From NCBI GenBank assembly GCA_963854835.1, contig OY978527.1:32583047-32647046 (forward strand): a DNA stretch of 64,000 nucleotides. The letters run 5' to 3'. Source of the stretch: Megamerina dolium. Its lineage: Eukaryota > Arthropoda > Insecta > Diptera > Megamerinidae. Below the pieces are notes generated by a model. That model had not been told where the DNA came from and did not search any database. It worked only from the letters and a program-made list of their open reading frames with translations. A program made the translations under genes and the position numbers. Shown one piece after another: positions 50,286 through 62,648 of the stretch. Numbering within the stretch: the stretch's first letter is position 1; every line of letters begins with the position of its first letter.

Positions 50286-52111
50286 GCTACGAAAAAGTAT
50301 AACAGCCAATAAAACAAAAGGCATTGTTGTTATGGCTCAAACAACAACAAGCAAGCAATTGTTCACCCATGCAAAATGTTAATGCAAATGTTTTTGCTAT
50401 CCAATAGTTTGACCCTACAGCCCTTTGGATTTGGTTAATGCCGTGATTGTTTTAGCGCAAAAGTAAAATCAACCCAGTAATAATGGTAATGTATCGATAT
50501 AATGGTTGCCAAAATCAATATCCGCTTAAGTCGAAATATCAATAAATTGATGGATAGCCGTCATCAATAGAATTACACATTCAGGCCAATTTTGAATATT
50601 TTTTCACAAAAAATGATTACCAATTAACCAATTGTAACCAAAGTATTCAGTTGTAACTATAGGTGATCATTGCAACCATATCAGCATAGTCCGAATTATC
50701 TCAGATTTTCGTATACATTAAATTTCGAAAAATTACGAAAATCGAGATAAAACAAATATGAACAGATAATCATTTAATCGATATGAAAGAAGCAAACTAG
50801 ATAACCGTTTTAGGTTTTTTCCGAGGCTGTGAATAGCTATAAGATCAACAATGTGGACCAATTCAATTTTTCATGTCTCTCGATTTTGGTAAACTTAAAA
50901 ACGATACGCTTTCCCGTAAAGCACATAAATTAGACTTAAGCGATTACGGCTTTGTACCACAGATGTACGAGTATGTAAGTAGTAATATTTAATTTCATTT
51001 GGTGCAGTGCTGTTGTTGTTGCGGTGGTTGTAGCAGTATTATAGTTAATGTGCCTTTTTGCATTTAGAAAGTAAAACGTTACAGTTAAATATAATCTTTC
51101 AGCTTATGTTATTAAATCAATGTTACTAACGCGTAATCACAATTTAAAAAAAATGTTTATTTATATTTTTGTTTCTTTGTTTTTTCTTTGTTTTTTTTCC
51201 TTTTGTTAAATCTTTAATATATAAAATCTTTTGTTGCAAACACTTATATTGCTCAATCTCAATCATAGAAATAAAGGTAGTGGCTACTTAGCGTACTTAG
51301 CGTATACAACATTGTTTTCATTTTTTTTTTTTTTAATCTACTTTATGTACATTTTGTATATAACGCCCCTTTATGGCTTACATTACAGGGTTTCCAAATA
51401 TGAAAGTTCTTTAAATATGATAGTGAATGGTATTTTATAATACATTTAATAGGTCAAATGTAACAATTTGATATATAATGGACTTTATATCGATTAGCTC
51501 TGTGTATTTTTTATGGAATTAGTACTATGGACTGAACTAAAACAATAACAATACCCGATACAGAGTTCCGTGTAACAACAGCGATTAACAAAGAATTCGA
51601 AAATTATCCGATGAGAGTTTTATATGAAGAAAAGGATAAAAAAATAATAATTGTTAAACAAAAGAGATTTGAATCAAACTTTAGATCTGGTCAACCCTAC
51701 TGGCTACTAAACAACACTTCTCCTCTTCCAGTCGAAATGAAACTATTAATTTTCAAAACGGTGATTGTTCCAATATGAAATATGTGGCACCGCCAGTAAT
51801 ACAAACATAAAAATTATCGAACGTACGTAATCAATGATATTAAAAACTATTGCGAACTCTCCATGTACTCAATGAATTAATATCAGATGCAATAGATATA
51901 TTGATAAGAAAATCTAGTACCAACCATACAAACGCTATACTGGATCATAGTATCTAATAGCAAGTAAGCGAGGAATCCAAGGAACCTACAAAGGAAATGT
52001 TGCTTCCTAAACGTCTCACAACAATTAAACTCTATTTACTAAATACTTATAAAACTCATAATTATTTGAACTAGTAGTACAAAACTTTAATTCAATATAA
52101 ATATTCAACAG
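50286..52111. other. 1.8-kb AT-rich intergenic stretch
   Basis: No gene recognised. A string reading FRSGQPYWLLNNTSPLPVEM at about 51684-51742 could be a scrap of a LINE reverse transcriptase tail, but it is too short to assign. Confidence 0.4.
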
Positions 52112-52365
52112 TCGATGCCGTAGCTCAGTAGTTAGTGAACTTTCCTCTGATCTGTAGGTCCTGGATTAAGTTGCCCCGGGTGACGCAACTTTAATATCGA
52201 AAAGATTTTTCTCTGAAATGGTGTCCAGTTGTCGACAAGCAATTGGAAATACTTCCAGCAGTAACAAATGCTTTTGAAAGAGCTCTGTGACATTGCTCAG
52301 AGAAAGTGATGTCGAAACCAACTAATATAAGCAGGTCCTAAGTGTGTCCTCTCAGAGAGAGGGTA
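52112..52365 (+). mobile_element. tRNA-derived SINE copy, nearly complete
   Basis: The head ATGCCGTAGCTCAGTAGTTA has a clear A box and a degraded B box (TGGATTAAGTTGCCCCGG). The body is AATATCGAAAAGATTTTTCT, CGACAAGCAATTGG, ACCAACTAATATAAGCAGGT, and then a shortened tail. Confidence 0.85.
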
Positions 52366-54386
52366 GAGGCAATAACGTAAACTAACAAAAATATTGAATA
52401 CTGATTTAATTTTTCTTATAAATATACCCATGGTCAATTACCACAATTACTTAATGTCGTTTGACAGTTGTAATAAATCATGGATGAAATAAAAATGTAC
52501 GAAGAAATATATATTTGCAAGAAAAAACTGGCATCATGTTATAAATGAAAATTCATACAAAAATAGTTTTACTTGTAGCAAGACCTATGAATGAGTTGTT
52601 GGATCTACGAGAAGTCCAGCTTTTGAGGGTGTATTTGAGTAGGCCTATAATATGCACCACCATATAGCGCGCCAAGTGAATTTCTAGAGTGACGATATGT
52701 TATTTAGCAAACTCATTTGCATTTGAAGCAAACGAAGGACATCATGTAGATTGAACATTTTTCTGAACTGACATTGAATTTATTTGAAATAGTCAACTAT
52801 ATGAAAGATAAAATGTTGTAAACTGTGGTATGTTGTATAAAGCAAAAATCATAAAGCGTATTGAAGTAAATAGATATAATTAATGTATGTACATATTTTT
52901 CCATGTATGAGTATTGACATATTGATTGAGTATATAAGGCAGTGGAAAAAAGGCAATTATAACATGAACGAAGCACAAAGCAAACCGCCACATCTATTCA
53001 TACATATACCATATGTAGATTATGTTATAGTATCATAATTTAAATTGAAATAACTCACAATATATTAAGTAATTGAAATACTAATTAGTTACTGATATAG
53101 ATGCTTCATTTGGGTTGAATAATTTCAAATACAATATGAGTATAAGTGAGAGCACATATACACTCAAATTTAAATACGAACCATAAAGACTACAATACAC
53201 CGAAGAAAATATATATAATTGTTTTAGCTGGCTCTTTTACATAAAAGATTATCAGAAAAAAAAAAAACAGAAATTATTTACTTCAATTCGTGCAGGTATC
53301 AATTGGTAATATAATGTGAATTTTTTGATATCCAACCTATTTGTTTCTACATACATTCAACTAATCGAATTGAAAATCAATTATTTATGGAATAGAGCGG
53401 ATATTGCGGGTATCCGATTAATTGAATAACTATTTGCCTAATTTTATTAACAAAATTGACCATAAATTTTAAATAAAGAGTGTATAAATTGAAATAAAAA
53501 ATTGTGCAATTGTACATATGAAACTAGTTGACTTAATATATAAAAGCCTTTCTAGTAGTTTAACTATTAATAGTAGTTGAATTATAACTAGCTTAACATC
53601 AGTTGAATATAATTGCAAAAGCAGAAATCCTTATTTAAAAAAAATCAAATGTTCACTCTGATAAAAATAAACAAATGTTCAAATAATTACTTGTCTTTGT
53701 ACTCACACAACAGGGGCAGAGCACAAACAACATACAGCATGTGTATGCATACTTATATTCAATAAATTAATCGATTAATTCTAATTACATTCAGTGAGAT
53801 AGTGGCACTATTTAAACTACACAACACATCATAAAGAGAAAATATGTACAATAGATAATTTATTATATAAAATTTCAAGGAGTGTGGGTATCGATTTAAA
53901 AGAATTTTAATCTATAATTAAATCTAAAACTAATTAATGTCATGTTACTGAGCATGAAAAAACAAAACCTAGTTGAAAAAATTGTTAATATCGAACGCAC
54001 ATACATACACTATTTATGGTGGAGTGAAAAAAGTTTATTCTACAACATTGTAGACATACCTGCGGTGTTAGTTAAAAGATAAAAACATAATTGACCCACC
54101 AATTCCAATGATTCAAATTAAAAGTATTTTATTATAATTGATGCACAATAAGGTAAATTTAAAGCACAGAGCTGAACCAATGAGTTAATCGAGGGAATAC
54201 TGTGGTAAAACTAAAATAATGATAACCTTTTAGGGTTTTGTTTTATGCCTCAGCATCATAATGACTTTAAGCTACTCTTGTTAAGAGATAACACAAATTT
54301 TTGGCAATAAATGACCACAAATTTTTGAAATTTGAGTAGTCGCGTTTCAATTCCGACATTGATTGGCCGATATATACATCTCAATC
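52366..54386. other. 2-kb AT-rich region upstream of the first M13 gene
   Basis: No gene or repeat family recognised. The promoter of the gene starting at 54387 should lie at its right end, but no convincing TATA box stands at the expected distance. Confidence 0.4.
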
Positions 54387-56339
54387 ATGAATATTTACGG
54401 AATTATAGTATTCACGTTGCTAATACAATTTGCTTACGGCAAGGATGATGCAAATCAAGTACAATTGAAATTAATTGAAAGTCATATGAATACAAGTGCT
54501 GAACCTTGTGTTGATTTTTATGAGTACGCTTGCGGAAATTATGGAAAAGTCCATCAAAATTATCACGACATTGTGGGAATGTTGCGAAGTGATTATTTAA
54601 GAAAGTTTGGAAAAATCATTGATGAGTTAAGTGACAACAGCAGCACGTTAGCATCAGAATATCATTTTGTTGACAATGTTCGAACTTACTATAATTCCTG
54701 CCTGTCGGCTGAAGATTTGGATATGGTGAAGACTTTCAATTGGTTGCAATCACAAGAAAATATAACATGGCCTTTAGCTGTATTGCAAAGTGAATACGAT
54801 TCATCAGAAGAAGATGACATACAGTGTGATTGGATACGGACATTGGCAGTTTTAAGAAAATACGGAATGAATGGAATTTTTGTAAAGGAGAAAGTAAAAC
54901 AAGTTAATGCACAGAACTCTGTTATAATTATTGACGTACCAAATATCGAAAATACATTTTCAGGTTCGCCCCCAATGCGGATAAATGGTATAATGGGGGA
55001 ATTTGGTATGAGAAATCGTAAAAAAAATCGACATCTTCATGAAGAATTGAAAGCATTCGAAGCAAAGCTTAATAGTCTTGTTATTAATGCAGAACATAGT
55101 AATAGGAAGCTTTTAACTTTGGAAACATTAAGCATAACATGGTTGAAACAGTATATAAATTCTATCATAGCAGAGCCCTTAAATCCCAGTGTTGAAATTT
55201 ATGTCGAGAATGTTCGGTATTTGGAAGCTCTCACAACAATCTTAGAGGACTATGAACCTGCATTTTTATGTCGCTATTTACTGATGCGTTTTGTTATTAA
55301 TTTGCAAAACAAATCTCCAAACGAAAACACGTGCCTAACAAAAACACTTGGTCTATTACAATTAGCAATGAATTGGCTCTATGAGAAATACAGTCCCCAA
55401 CTGATGGAAGACAAAAAGAATATCGAATTAATTTTCAAGAATTTATTGGCGAATTTCAAGAACATCCTCAATGAAAATGCTAACAATCTGTCCGATGATA
55501 TTCTGATCAAATTGCGGGATGAAACTGATAGCATGATGTTAAAACTAGGAAATCTACCAAGACCTTCAACCACAGAAAAATTGGAAGAGTTTTACAGCGA
55601 CTTGCATTTGTCAGATGCTAATGGCTACTTTGAAAATTATTTACTATTGCAATCATTTCACAGTGAAGCACAACATAAGCGATTAAATATTGTACTACCG
55701 CAAGACGATTCCTATTTTGTGCTGGAAGACGTCGAAGCATTTGAAGGCGCTTCCGAATATCATTTTGATGAATCGAATGTAGTTATCGTGCCATTATCAG
55801 CTTTAGTTCCACCCAATTATCATCCTGAATTCTATGACATATTCAAATATAGTGCATTCGGTTCTAATTTGGGGCATGAAATAATGCACGGATTCGACAA
55901 CACTGGCGCACTGCTAGATCAAAACGGAATGAAGTCAAGCACCTTGATGGCAATTTTGGATAATGAGCGTTACGCGGTGCATTCGCAATGTTTAGACTGG
56001 AAAAATCCTAAACAAACTGGAGAAAAGATTGCTGATTTTAGTGGCGTAGCCTTGGCGTACGAGGCATTTTTTATGAACAGTTCCAATGAAGACATAATGA
56101 AAGTAGAAATACATTCGTCACCCATTTCGCCAGAACGTTTATTCTTTCTTAATTATGCACAAACATTTTGTGGTGACTTTGCAGAGTCTGCATATTCAGG
56201 TGATGAGCATCCTTCGCCACATAAACGTACAAATGATGCATTAGCAAACTTTATTAAGTTTGGCCGTGCTTACGATTGTGCTTTGGGCAGCCCAATGAAT
56301 CCTGATAAGAAATGTCAGATATGGCATAATACAACATAA
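54387..56339 (+). CDS. secreted M13 (neprilysin-like) metallopeptidase, intact, intronless
   Basis: The product has 650 residues. The ATG at 54387 begins a clean signal peptide (MNIYGIIVFTLLIQFAYG), so the protein is secreted rather than a type II membrane protein like classical neprilysin. The N-terminal M13 block is SHMNTSAEPCVDFYEYACGN (about 32-51). The zinc site HEIMH is at 497-501, the third zinc ligand is Glu546 in GEKIAD, and Asp550 completes that motif. A catalytic-type His608 lies in GDEHP, and the C-terminal family end is MNPDKKCQIW. Members usually have about 700-780 residues, so this one is short. The substrate-binding Asn-Ala of the NAFY motif upstream of IVFP is replaced by Ser-Glu (SEYHFDESNVVIVP), so normal peptide binding is doubtful. 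Its tandem paralogue starts 2.1 kb downstream. Drosophila has many such Nepl genes, several of them male-biased. The substrate is unknown. Confidence 0.93.
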   Translation: MNIYGIIVFTLLIQFAYGKDDANQVQLKLIESHMNTSAEPCVDFYEYACGNYGKVHQNYHDIVGMLRSDYLRKFGKIIDELSDNSSTLASEYHFVDNVRTYYNSCLSAEDLDMVKTFNWLQSQENITWPLAVLQSEYDSSEEDDIQCDWIRTLAVLRKYGMNGIFVKEKVKQVNAQNSVIIIDVPNIENTFSGSPPMRINGIMGEFGMRNRKKNRHLHEELKAFEAKLNSLVINAEHSNRKLLTLETLSITWLKQYINSIIAEPLNPSVEIYVENVRYLEALTTILEDYEPAFLCRYLLMRFVINLQNKSPNENTCLTKTLGLLQLAMNWLYEKYSPQLMEDKKNIELIFKNLLANFKNILNENANNLSDDILIKLRDETDSMMLKLGNLPRPSTTEKLEEFYSDLHLSDANGYFENYLLLQSFHSEAQHKRLNIVLPQDDSYFVLEDVEAFEGASEYHFDESNVVIVPLSALVPPNYHPEFYDIFKYSAFGSNLGHEIMHGFDNTGALLDQNGMKSSTLMAILDNERYAVHSQCLDWKNPKQTGEKIADFSGVALAYEAFFMNSSNEDIMKVEIHSSPISPERLFFLNYAQTFCGDFAESAYSGDEHPSPHKRTNDALANFIKFGRAYDCALGSPMNPDKKCQIWHNTT

Positions 56340-56356
56340 ATTGCTTCGACTTTGAA

Positions 56357-56362
56357 AATAAA
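56357..56362 (+). terminator. poly(A) signal of the first M13 gene
   Basis: AATAAA lies 18 bp after the stop codon. Another AATAAA occurs near 56582. The first is very close to the stop but plausible for a compact fly gene. Confidence 0.5.
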
Positions 56363-56622
56363 CTAAGCTAAGTATTTGTGCTTTGAATTAGTTTGATTTA
56401 AAGATGCCTTAACTTTGAGATGATTCAAGTTGAAATATGATAATAAAAAGCTCTCACGGAAATACGATGAATGAATGTTTTTTTTTTTGTGTTCATTTGT
56501 AAATCTCACTGAATTTCACACCGATTGAAACTATAAATTTTAACATTGTATGTAAATATTCATTCTGATCACTTACATAGAAATAAAATAAAAACACTGA
56601 TACAGAATGGAACAAATTTGAA

Positions 56623-56944
56623 ATAGCTGGGAAGTCTTATAGTGGAGGTTGTAGGTATGGTCGAGTAAAACAAAACTACATACTTTGCAAATTTGGTTTG
56701 GTTCTCTTTTCTTCACTTTTGTGGCTATAACTCAATCATTTATTAACCGATTTTTATTAAAGAGAGATATATACAGTTTGAAAGGTCTGTGTTTCTTCTT
56801 TCCAAAGTCGTTAATAATTGACTCAGTTGTAGCCACATTAGTGCAGAAAAGAGGGCAAACCCGGTTTTTTAACCGGTTAAACAGTACTCAGTTTTGTTTT
56901 ACTCGACCAGACCTACAACTTTCACTGTAGAACTTCCAACCTAT
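56623..56944. mobile_element. 322-bp MITE with ~52-bp terminal inverted repeats
   Basis: The left arm (from 56623) and right arm (to 56944, read inverted) share GGAAGT.CTA.AGTG, then GTTGTAGGT.TGGTCGAGTA and AAACAAAACT. The interior is non-coding. It lies between the first M13 gene and the mariner. No superfamily can be assigned from the ends. Confidence 0.8.
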
Positions 56945-57017
56945 TTTAAACTGTACCACCGTGTTATTTATGGTGCTTATCTCTATATTATTGCTGCCAG
57001 GTTATATATAAGGAGTA

Positions 57018-58114
57018 GTAAAAAGAAATCCATTATTTTTCTTTAGTAATCTGTATTTCGCGTTGTATAAGTGCGATCGCTAGATGGCGTTAGAAAGATA
57101 GGATGTCGTACTAAATAAACTTTTCAGGCAATTTTGTGATTGCTTGACTCAGTATTGTTTAAGCACGCGTCAAATATGGACACCAGTAAAGAGAAAATAC
57201 GCCATATTTCACAGTTTTTCTTCGATAAAGGCGAAAACGCAAGCCAAACGGCTGAAAATGTGAATAGTGTTTATGGTCCTGATACTGTAACAGCCAATCA
57301 CGTGCAATTTTGGTTTCGTCGATTTCGTTCCGGTAATTTAGATCTGTTTCTGGGCCATTTAAATAAGGCTGGATACAAAAAGCAGCTCGATGTATGGGTG
57401 CCACACGAGTTGACGCAAAAACACTCATGGACCGAATTTCCATCTGCGAATCGCTGCTGAATGGCAACAAAATCGATCCATTTTTGAAGCGGATGGTTAC
57501 TGGTGATGAAAAGTGGGTCACTTACCACAACGTCAAGTGAAAACGGTCGTGGTCGAATTGTGGTGGCCAAGCCAGGATTGACGGTCAGGAAGGTTTTGCT
57601 ATGTGTTTGGTGGGATTGGCAGGGAATCATCTACTATGAGCTGCTCCCCTACGTCCAAACTCTTAATTCGGATCTGTACTGTCAAAAATTGGACCTTCTG
57701 AAGGAAGCAATCACCCAGAAACTGCCATCTTTGGCCAATAGGAGAGAAATTGTGTTCCATCAGGCCACACTAATCGATAGTGACTCGAAAGAAGCTTCGG
57801 GAGCTTGGTTGGGAGGTTCCTATGCATCCACCTTATAGTTCGGACCTGGCACCAAGTGATTACTACATGTTCCTGTCTATGGCGAATGATTTTGCTGGTG
57901 AAAAATTCGCCTCAAGAGAAGCTTGTGAAAATCGACTGCTCCAGTTTTTTGCCAATAGGGACGAGGGTTTCTCTGAGAGTGGCATTATGAAATTACCTTC
58001 AAAATGGCAACAAGTTATCGAACAAAACGGTGCATATTTGACCTAAATCGTATTTTTCTAACCATGATAAATAAAACCTTCAATTTAATGCAAAAAGAAT
58101 GGATTTCTTTTTAC
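57018..58114 (+). mobile_element. mariner element (DD34D), 1.1 kb, degenerate transposase
   Basis: The ends GTAAAAAGAAATCCATT (57018) and the exact inverse at the right end (to 58114) are flanked by TA at 57016-57017 and 58115-58116. Coding pieces in order: MDTSKEKIRHISQFFFDKGE, VQFWFRRFRSGNLDL (helix-turn-helix), WVPHELTQKHSW, FLKRMVTGDEKWVTYHN (first Asp), VWWDWQGIIYYELLPY, IVFHQATL (the second Asp of HQDN is lost) and HPPYSSDLAPSDYYMF (third Asp). There is an internal deletion plus several frame changes. The coding pattern is the standard mariner order on the same strand as the M13 genes. Confidence 0.9.
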
Positions 58115-58479
58115 TACATCTATACTATAAAAGTGTCATATTAAAAACTTACTGACGAGAAAAGTGATTGAGAATCAGATAGAGACAGAGAGAGAAAGAG
58201 TGGGAGGGAGCTAAAATAATTCATTTTAATTTCTTTTTGAGTTGATTTTGAATTGTTGCATTTCTATTTCTATTTTAAATATCTTATCTTCATCACCTTT
58301 GATTCCCAAGGTGTGATCAAGGCTTTACAAAACTTGAATCTTGTCACTTCCAACCAGAACATATTATATATAATATTAAAGCGATAACAAACAAATTTAC
58401 AAAATATAAATAGAAATATTTACAAATGCGAGTAAGTAGTCACTTGTGAAACATCTATTGAGAATATATATAAACTGAA

Positions 58480-60459
58480 ATGAATTTTCGCACAATTATA
58501 GTGATTACTTTAATATTACGATCATGTCACGGCAACGATGTCAACAGAGAGCAGTCGCAATTGATTGAAAGCCACATGAATACAAGTGCTGATCCATGTG
58601 TGGATTTCTTCGAGTATGCTTGTGGTAATTATAAAATAATCAACAAAGCTTACGAAGATATTGTGCAAATGTTACAATATTTTTACTTAAAAGAATTTGT
58701 AAAAATTATTAATGACCTAAATAACAGTACACTACCAGGGGAAAATCACTTCGTTCAAAATGTATTGACATATTACAAGTCTTGCCTGTCTGCAAAGATA
58801 TTTCATCCAGTATAAATTCTCAACTGGTTAAAAACCGAAGAAAATATAACATGGCCTTCAGTGTTGCCTGCAACAGAAATGGATTCCTCAGAAGAGAACG
58901 AAACACAATCGACTGAAAAGACTTCTGAGCCTAAGAACTTTGATTGGATTCAAACATTGGCAATTCTTAGAAAATACGGATTAAACGGAGTTTTCCTACA
59001 AGAAACTGCCGACCAAATGGATGCACATACCTCAGTTATATCCGTTGAAGCAGTCAACATGACAAAAGTATTTCAAGAAATGACAATGGAAAAGTTTAAG
59101 GGAATTTTAAGTCATTTTGGCATTGAAGAAAACAACCAAGAGATTATAGATCTTCTCAAAGAGTTCGCAACATTTGAAGAAATGCTGGCAAATTTGGATG
59201 TCGATAGCAACAACGATGAATGGCTGGTTTTAACAATGGATACATTAAACGTTACAGGGTTGAAACAATATTTCAATACTGTCTTAGGAACGGAGACTCG
59301 AACGACTGATATTGTAGTTCAATTCGATAATTTACCCCAAGTGGAAACCAAATTTAATACTTTGGCTACATACGAAACCGAGTTTATATGCCGTTATTTA
59401 ATGACACGATTTATTGTACATCTAAACGACAGTGTATTACAATCTTTTGATAAAATTGAATGTCTAGCAAACACACTTGGTCAGCTACAATTAGCAGTGG
59501 ATTGGCTCTTTGAAAAATATAATCCACGACCAGATGAAGATAAGGAGAATATCGAAATTATGTTCCAAAAATTAGTAAACGAATTTAAACACATCCTTAA
59601 TGCAAATACGAATGATTTGTCTAAGCTTATTCGATCCAAATTGAATGACAAAGCTGATGGCATGACAATGAAACTGGGAAATTTACCTAGGCCGTCAACA
59701 ACTAATAAATTACTGGAGTTTTATAGCGATTTAAATCTAACATCTGATGGATATTATGAAAATTATTTACGTATGTTACGCTTTCACTCAAAGGTAGCAT
59801 ATGATCGTCTAAATATGTTCTTACCACAAAATGACTCATATTTTGCATTGGATACTCCTGGGGAATATACTGGAGAAACCGAGTACTATTTGGTAACTTC
59901 CAATGTAGTTATTGTACCACTTACAGTCCTAATTCCACCAATTTATCACCCCGAGTTTCATGATATATTCAAATACAGTGCACTTGGAGCCGATTTGGGA
60001 CATGAAATCGTCCATGCCTTCGATAATTCCGGTGTACTTTATGACAATAAGGGTAATTTATCAACGATTTTAGAAGACATCTCACAGAGCGAACGTTATA
60101 CAATACATTCAAATTGCTTGGATTGGAAGAATCCCAATCAAACTGGAGAAGTAATATCCGATCTGACTGGATTAATTTTAGTTTTTAATACATTTTTTCA
60201 AGACTTTAAGGAGACCGAATTGAATTGGTCTACGATATCACCGAAACGTTTGTTCTTTCTCAACTACGCACAACTTTTCTGTAGTGCGCTCGATGATACC
60301 GCATATGAAGGCGATGAACATCCTCCGAATCGTGCACGTACTCTTAATTCATTGGCTAACTTTAACGAGTTTGGCCGTGCGTATGAATGCCCTCTGGGAA
60401 GTCCTATGAATCCTGATAAAAAGTGTCAAATTTGGCATGACATGGACACAGTGAATTAA
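58480..60459 (+). pseudogene. second M13 (neprilysin-like) gene, full length but with one in-frame stop at codon 112
   Basis: The frame from ATG 58480 to TAA 60459 spans 660 codons and is collinear with its neighbour at 54387. The only break is TAA at 58813-58815 (codon 112). Alignment to the paralogue without gaps puts this stop against a Lys codon, so a single A-to-T change fits. It has a signal peptide (MNFRTIIVITLILRSCHG), SHMNTSADPCVDFFEYACGN, HEIVH at 508-512, Glu557 in GEVISD, His614 in GDEHPP and the end MNPDKKCQIW. As in the neighbour, the Asn-Ala substrate motif is replaced (TEYYLVTSNVVIVP). There are no other stops or frameshifts over the remaining 547 codons, so inactivation is very recent, is polymorphic, or is a sequence error. 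The stop is TAA followed by A, a poor readthrough context. Confidence 0.85.
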
Positions 60460-61071
60460 AGCATGACATTCCTGTATTATTGTTGTGTAGCAGTATAAAA
60501 GAGGAAATCTACAAGAAAAATTAGGCTGCCGAATATTTCATTTCGATCGTAAGCGCCAATAAGTGAATTTTACACGAGATGCGTTTTTTTAGTTATTGTA
60601 TTTCTGAATTGGTGAAGCATGTGTGGACAATTTCATTCGTAAGCTTAGGCATTTGAAACAACTAAAAAATTTCTTTGTATTTTTATTATAATGATACGTT
60701 AAAAAATTTTTTTTATTTGTTTAAAATTAAGTACAAAATTATCTAAATTTCTCAATTCGGCCTAAATGGATGTTCGATTGTAATAGCCACATAAGTAAGT
60801 GTGTACTTCTTAAATAAAATAAAAAATGTTTTCAAAATGAAATATAAATGAGTTTCAGAATTTATTTGATATTGTGTTTTTTTACAAAAACTTTTCAACT
60901 CATTATATTTTGAAATTTTAATATGTTGTTATATAAAATAAATGGACATATATTCTTCACACCTAATTTGGGTGTTGATTGTAATGCTTCGATGAAATCT
61001 TACTCTTTAAAATTAAAATTTTTGAAAATGCTTAGCATGAACTTCTGACTCACTTTATATAACGTATTTTT
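60460..61071. other. AT-rich stretch after the second M13 gene
   Basis: It should hold the 3' UTR. A short RTE-like LINE 3' end lies inside it at 60758-60802. No other feature is seen. Confidence 0.45.
60758..60802 (+). mobile_element. tiny RTE-like LINE 3' end
   Basis: CGGCCTAAATGGATGTTCGA, then TTGTAATAGCCACATAAGTAAG matches the 3' UTR and (TAAG)n tail of the copies at 25553, 28690 and 43675. Only about 45 bp are present. Confidence 0.7.
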
Positions 61072-62648
61072 ATACCCTGCATAATGCAATATGCATGGTA
61101 TATTCATTTCGGTCAGATGTTTGTGTCCACTTGAAGGAATCTCCGGAGATATAGACATGGATATATATTCGTGATCAGCGTCGATTAAATTTTCGATTTA
61201 ACGATGTCCGTCCGTCCGTCCGTCCGTCCGTTCGTCCGTCTGTCTGTCACCTGGCTGGTTCGCACGATAACTTGAGTAAATATTGAGCTATTTCGATGAA
61301 ATTTGGCATAAGTAATCTATGATCCAAGGGTACGGAGGGGATTGATATTGGGCATGATCGGTCAATAACCACGCCCACACCAAGCATTCAAAGCGACTAA
61401 CCTCGAAATTTTCAAAATCTTTAACTTGCTATAACTCACATAATATACGACCTGGGGCAACAATATTTTGCACATAGAGTTATATTATACTACTATATAA
61501 CCTCGCCAAAAGTGGGTGAGCCACGCCTACTTTCTAGCGTAGCTCCCATACAAAGTGTCTGTACTTCTTTTAAATTGAAACAGCTGTAACTTCTACAATC
61601 TTCTGTCCAGAATAACCATAATTGACACTGAGATTAACACGGTAGTCAGAAATAATATGGCAGAAAATCAATGTGCCACGCCCACTCCTTTTTGGGTCTC
61701 CCATACAAAGTTGCGGAAATTAAAAAAAATGTTACCGGTTATAACTTGCAAACTATTCAGCGTAGAGTAACGAGATTTAAGGTGTGGATTAGTATTGTAC
61801 GAGCAACTAGGCTCACAGAAAATGGGCGCACTACGCCTAGTGTTTATCGTAGCCCCCATACAAATTTTAAATTGAAACAGTTGTAACTTCGGCAATCTTC
61901 TGTCTAGAATAACCATAATTGACACTTAAATTAATATCGTAGTCGGAAATAATCTGGCAGAAAATCCGTGTGCCACGCCCACTCCTTCATGGGTCTCCCA
62001 TACAAAGTCGAGTGAATTAAACTAAAATTTTAAGCTCCATAGCTTACAAACCATTTAGCCTAGGACAACGAGACTTAGGGTATGGATTAGTATTGTACGA
62101 GCCACTAGGCTCACAGAAAATGGGCGCACCACGCCCAGTGTTTATCGTAGCCCCCGTACAAATTTTAAATTGAAACAGCTGTAACTTCGGCAATCTTATG
62201 TCTACAATAACCATAATTGACACTTAAATTAATATCGTAGTCGGAAATAATCTGGCGAAAAATCAGCGTACCACGCCCACTTCTTATTGGGGCTCCCATA
62301 CAAAGTTGAGGAAATTAAACAAAAATGTTAACCACCATAACTTAGAAACTATTCAACGTAGGACACCAAATTTAAGGTGTGGATTAACATTGAAAAATTA
62401 ATTGGATTTACTAGAAAGTGGTAAGCCACGCCCACTTTTTATATAGCTCCCATACTAAGCCTCGGAATTATCTTAAAATCCTTTTACTTCGTCAAAGTCA
62501 ACCATATTTCGGGTGTAAATTAGTAGTATATGCAAAAATTGTTTCTCGAAAAGTGGAAATAAAAGAAAAGTTGGATATTCGAGTAAACTTTTTATATATA
62601 AATTTACATATGCAGGGTATAGTTTGGTCGGCCCCAGCCGACTGTAAG
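61072..62648 (-). mobile_element. repeat with periodic GGGCGTGGC boxes, copy 2, inverted
   Basis: It starts TATACCCTGCATAATGCAAT and ends CAGGGTATAGTTTGGTCGG, then CCCCAGCCGACTGTAAGG, the inverse of copy 1. (TCCG)n lies at about 61206-61240. Boxes of the type GCCACGCCC (the same box read inverted) occur at about 61369, 61521, 61675, 61831, 61972, 62129, 62271 and 62426, at 140-157 bp spacing. It has eight boxes against ten in copy 1, so the unit number varies. No protein is encoded. Confidence 0.8.

Noticed and set aside
54363..54386. Upstream TTG start extending the first M13 protein by eight residues
   Set aside because: The ATG at 54387 begins directly with a signal peptide; non-ATG starts are rare in flies.
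58466..58473. TATA-like ATATATAA just upstream of the second M13 start
   Set aside because: It lies only about 7-14 bp before the ATG, too close to place transcription start upstream of the codon.
58810..58861. A possible 52-nt GT-AG intron that would remove the in-frame stop of the second M13 gene
   Set aside because: Its length is not a multiple of three, it would delete residues conserved in the paralogue, and the paralogue has no intron there.
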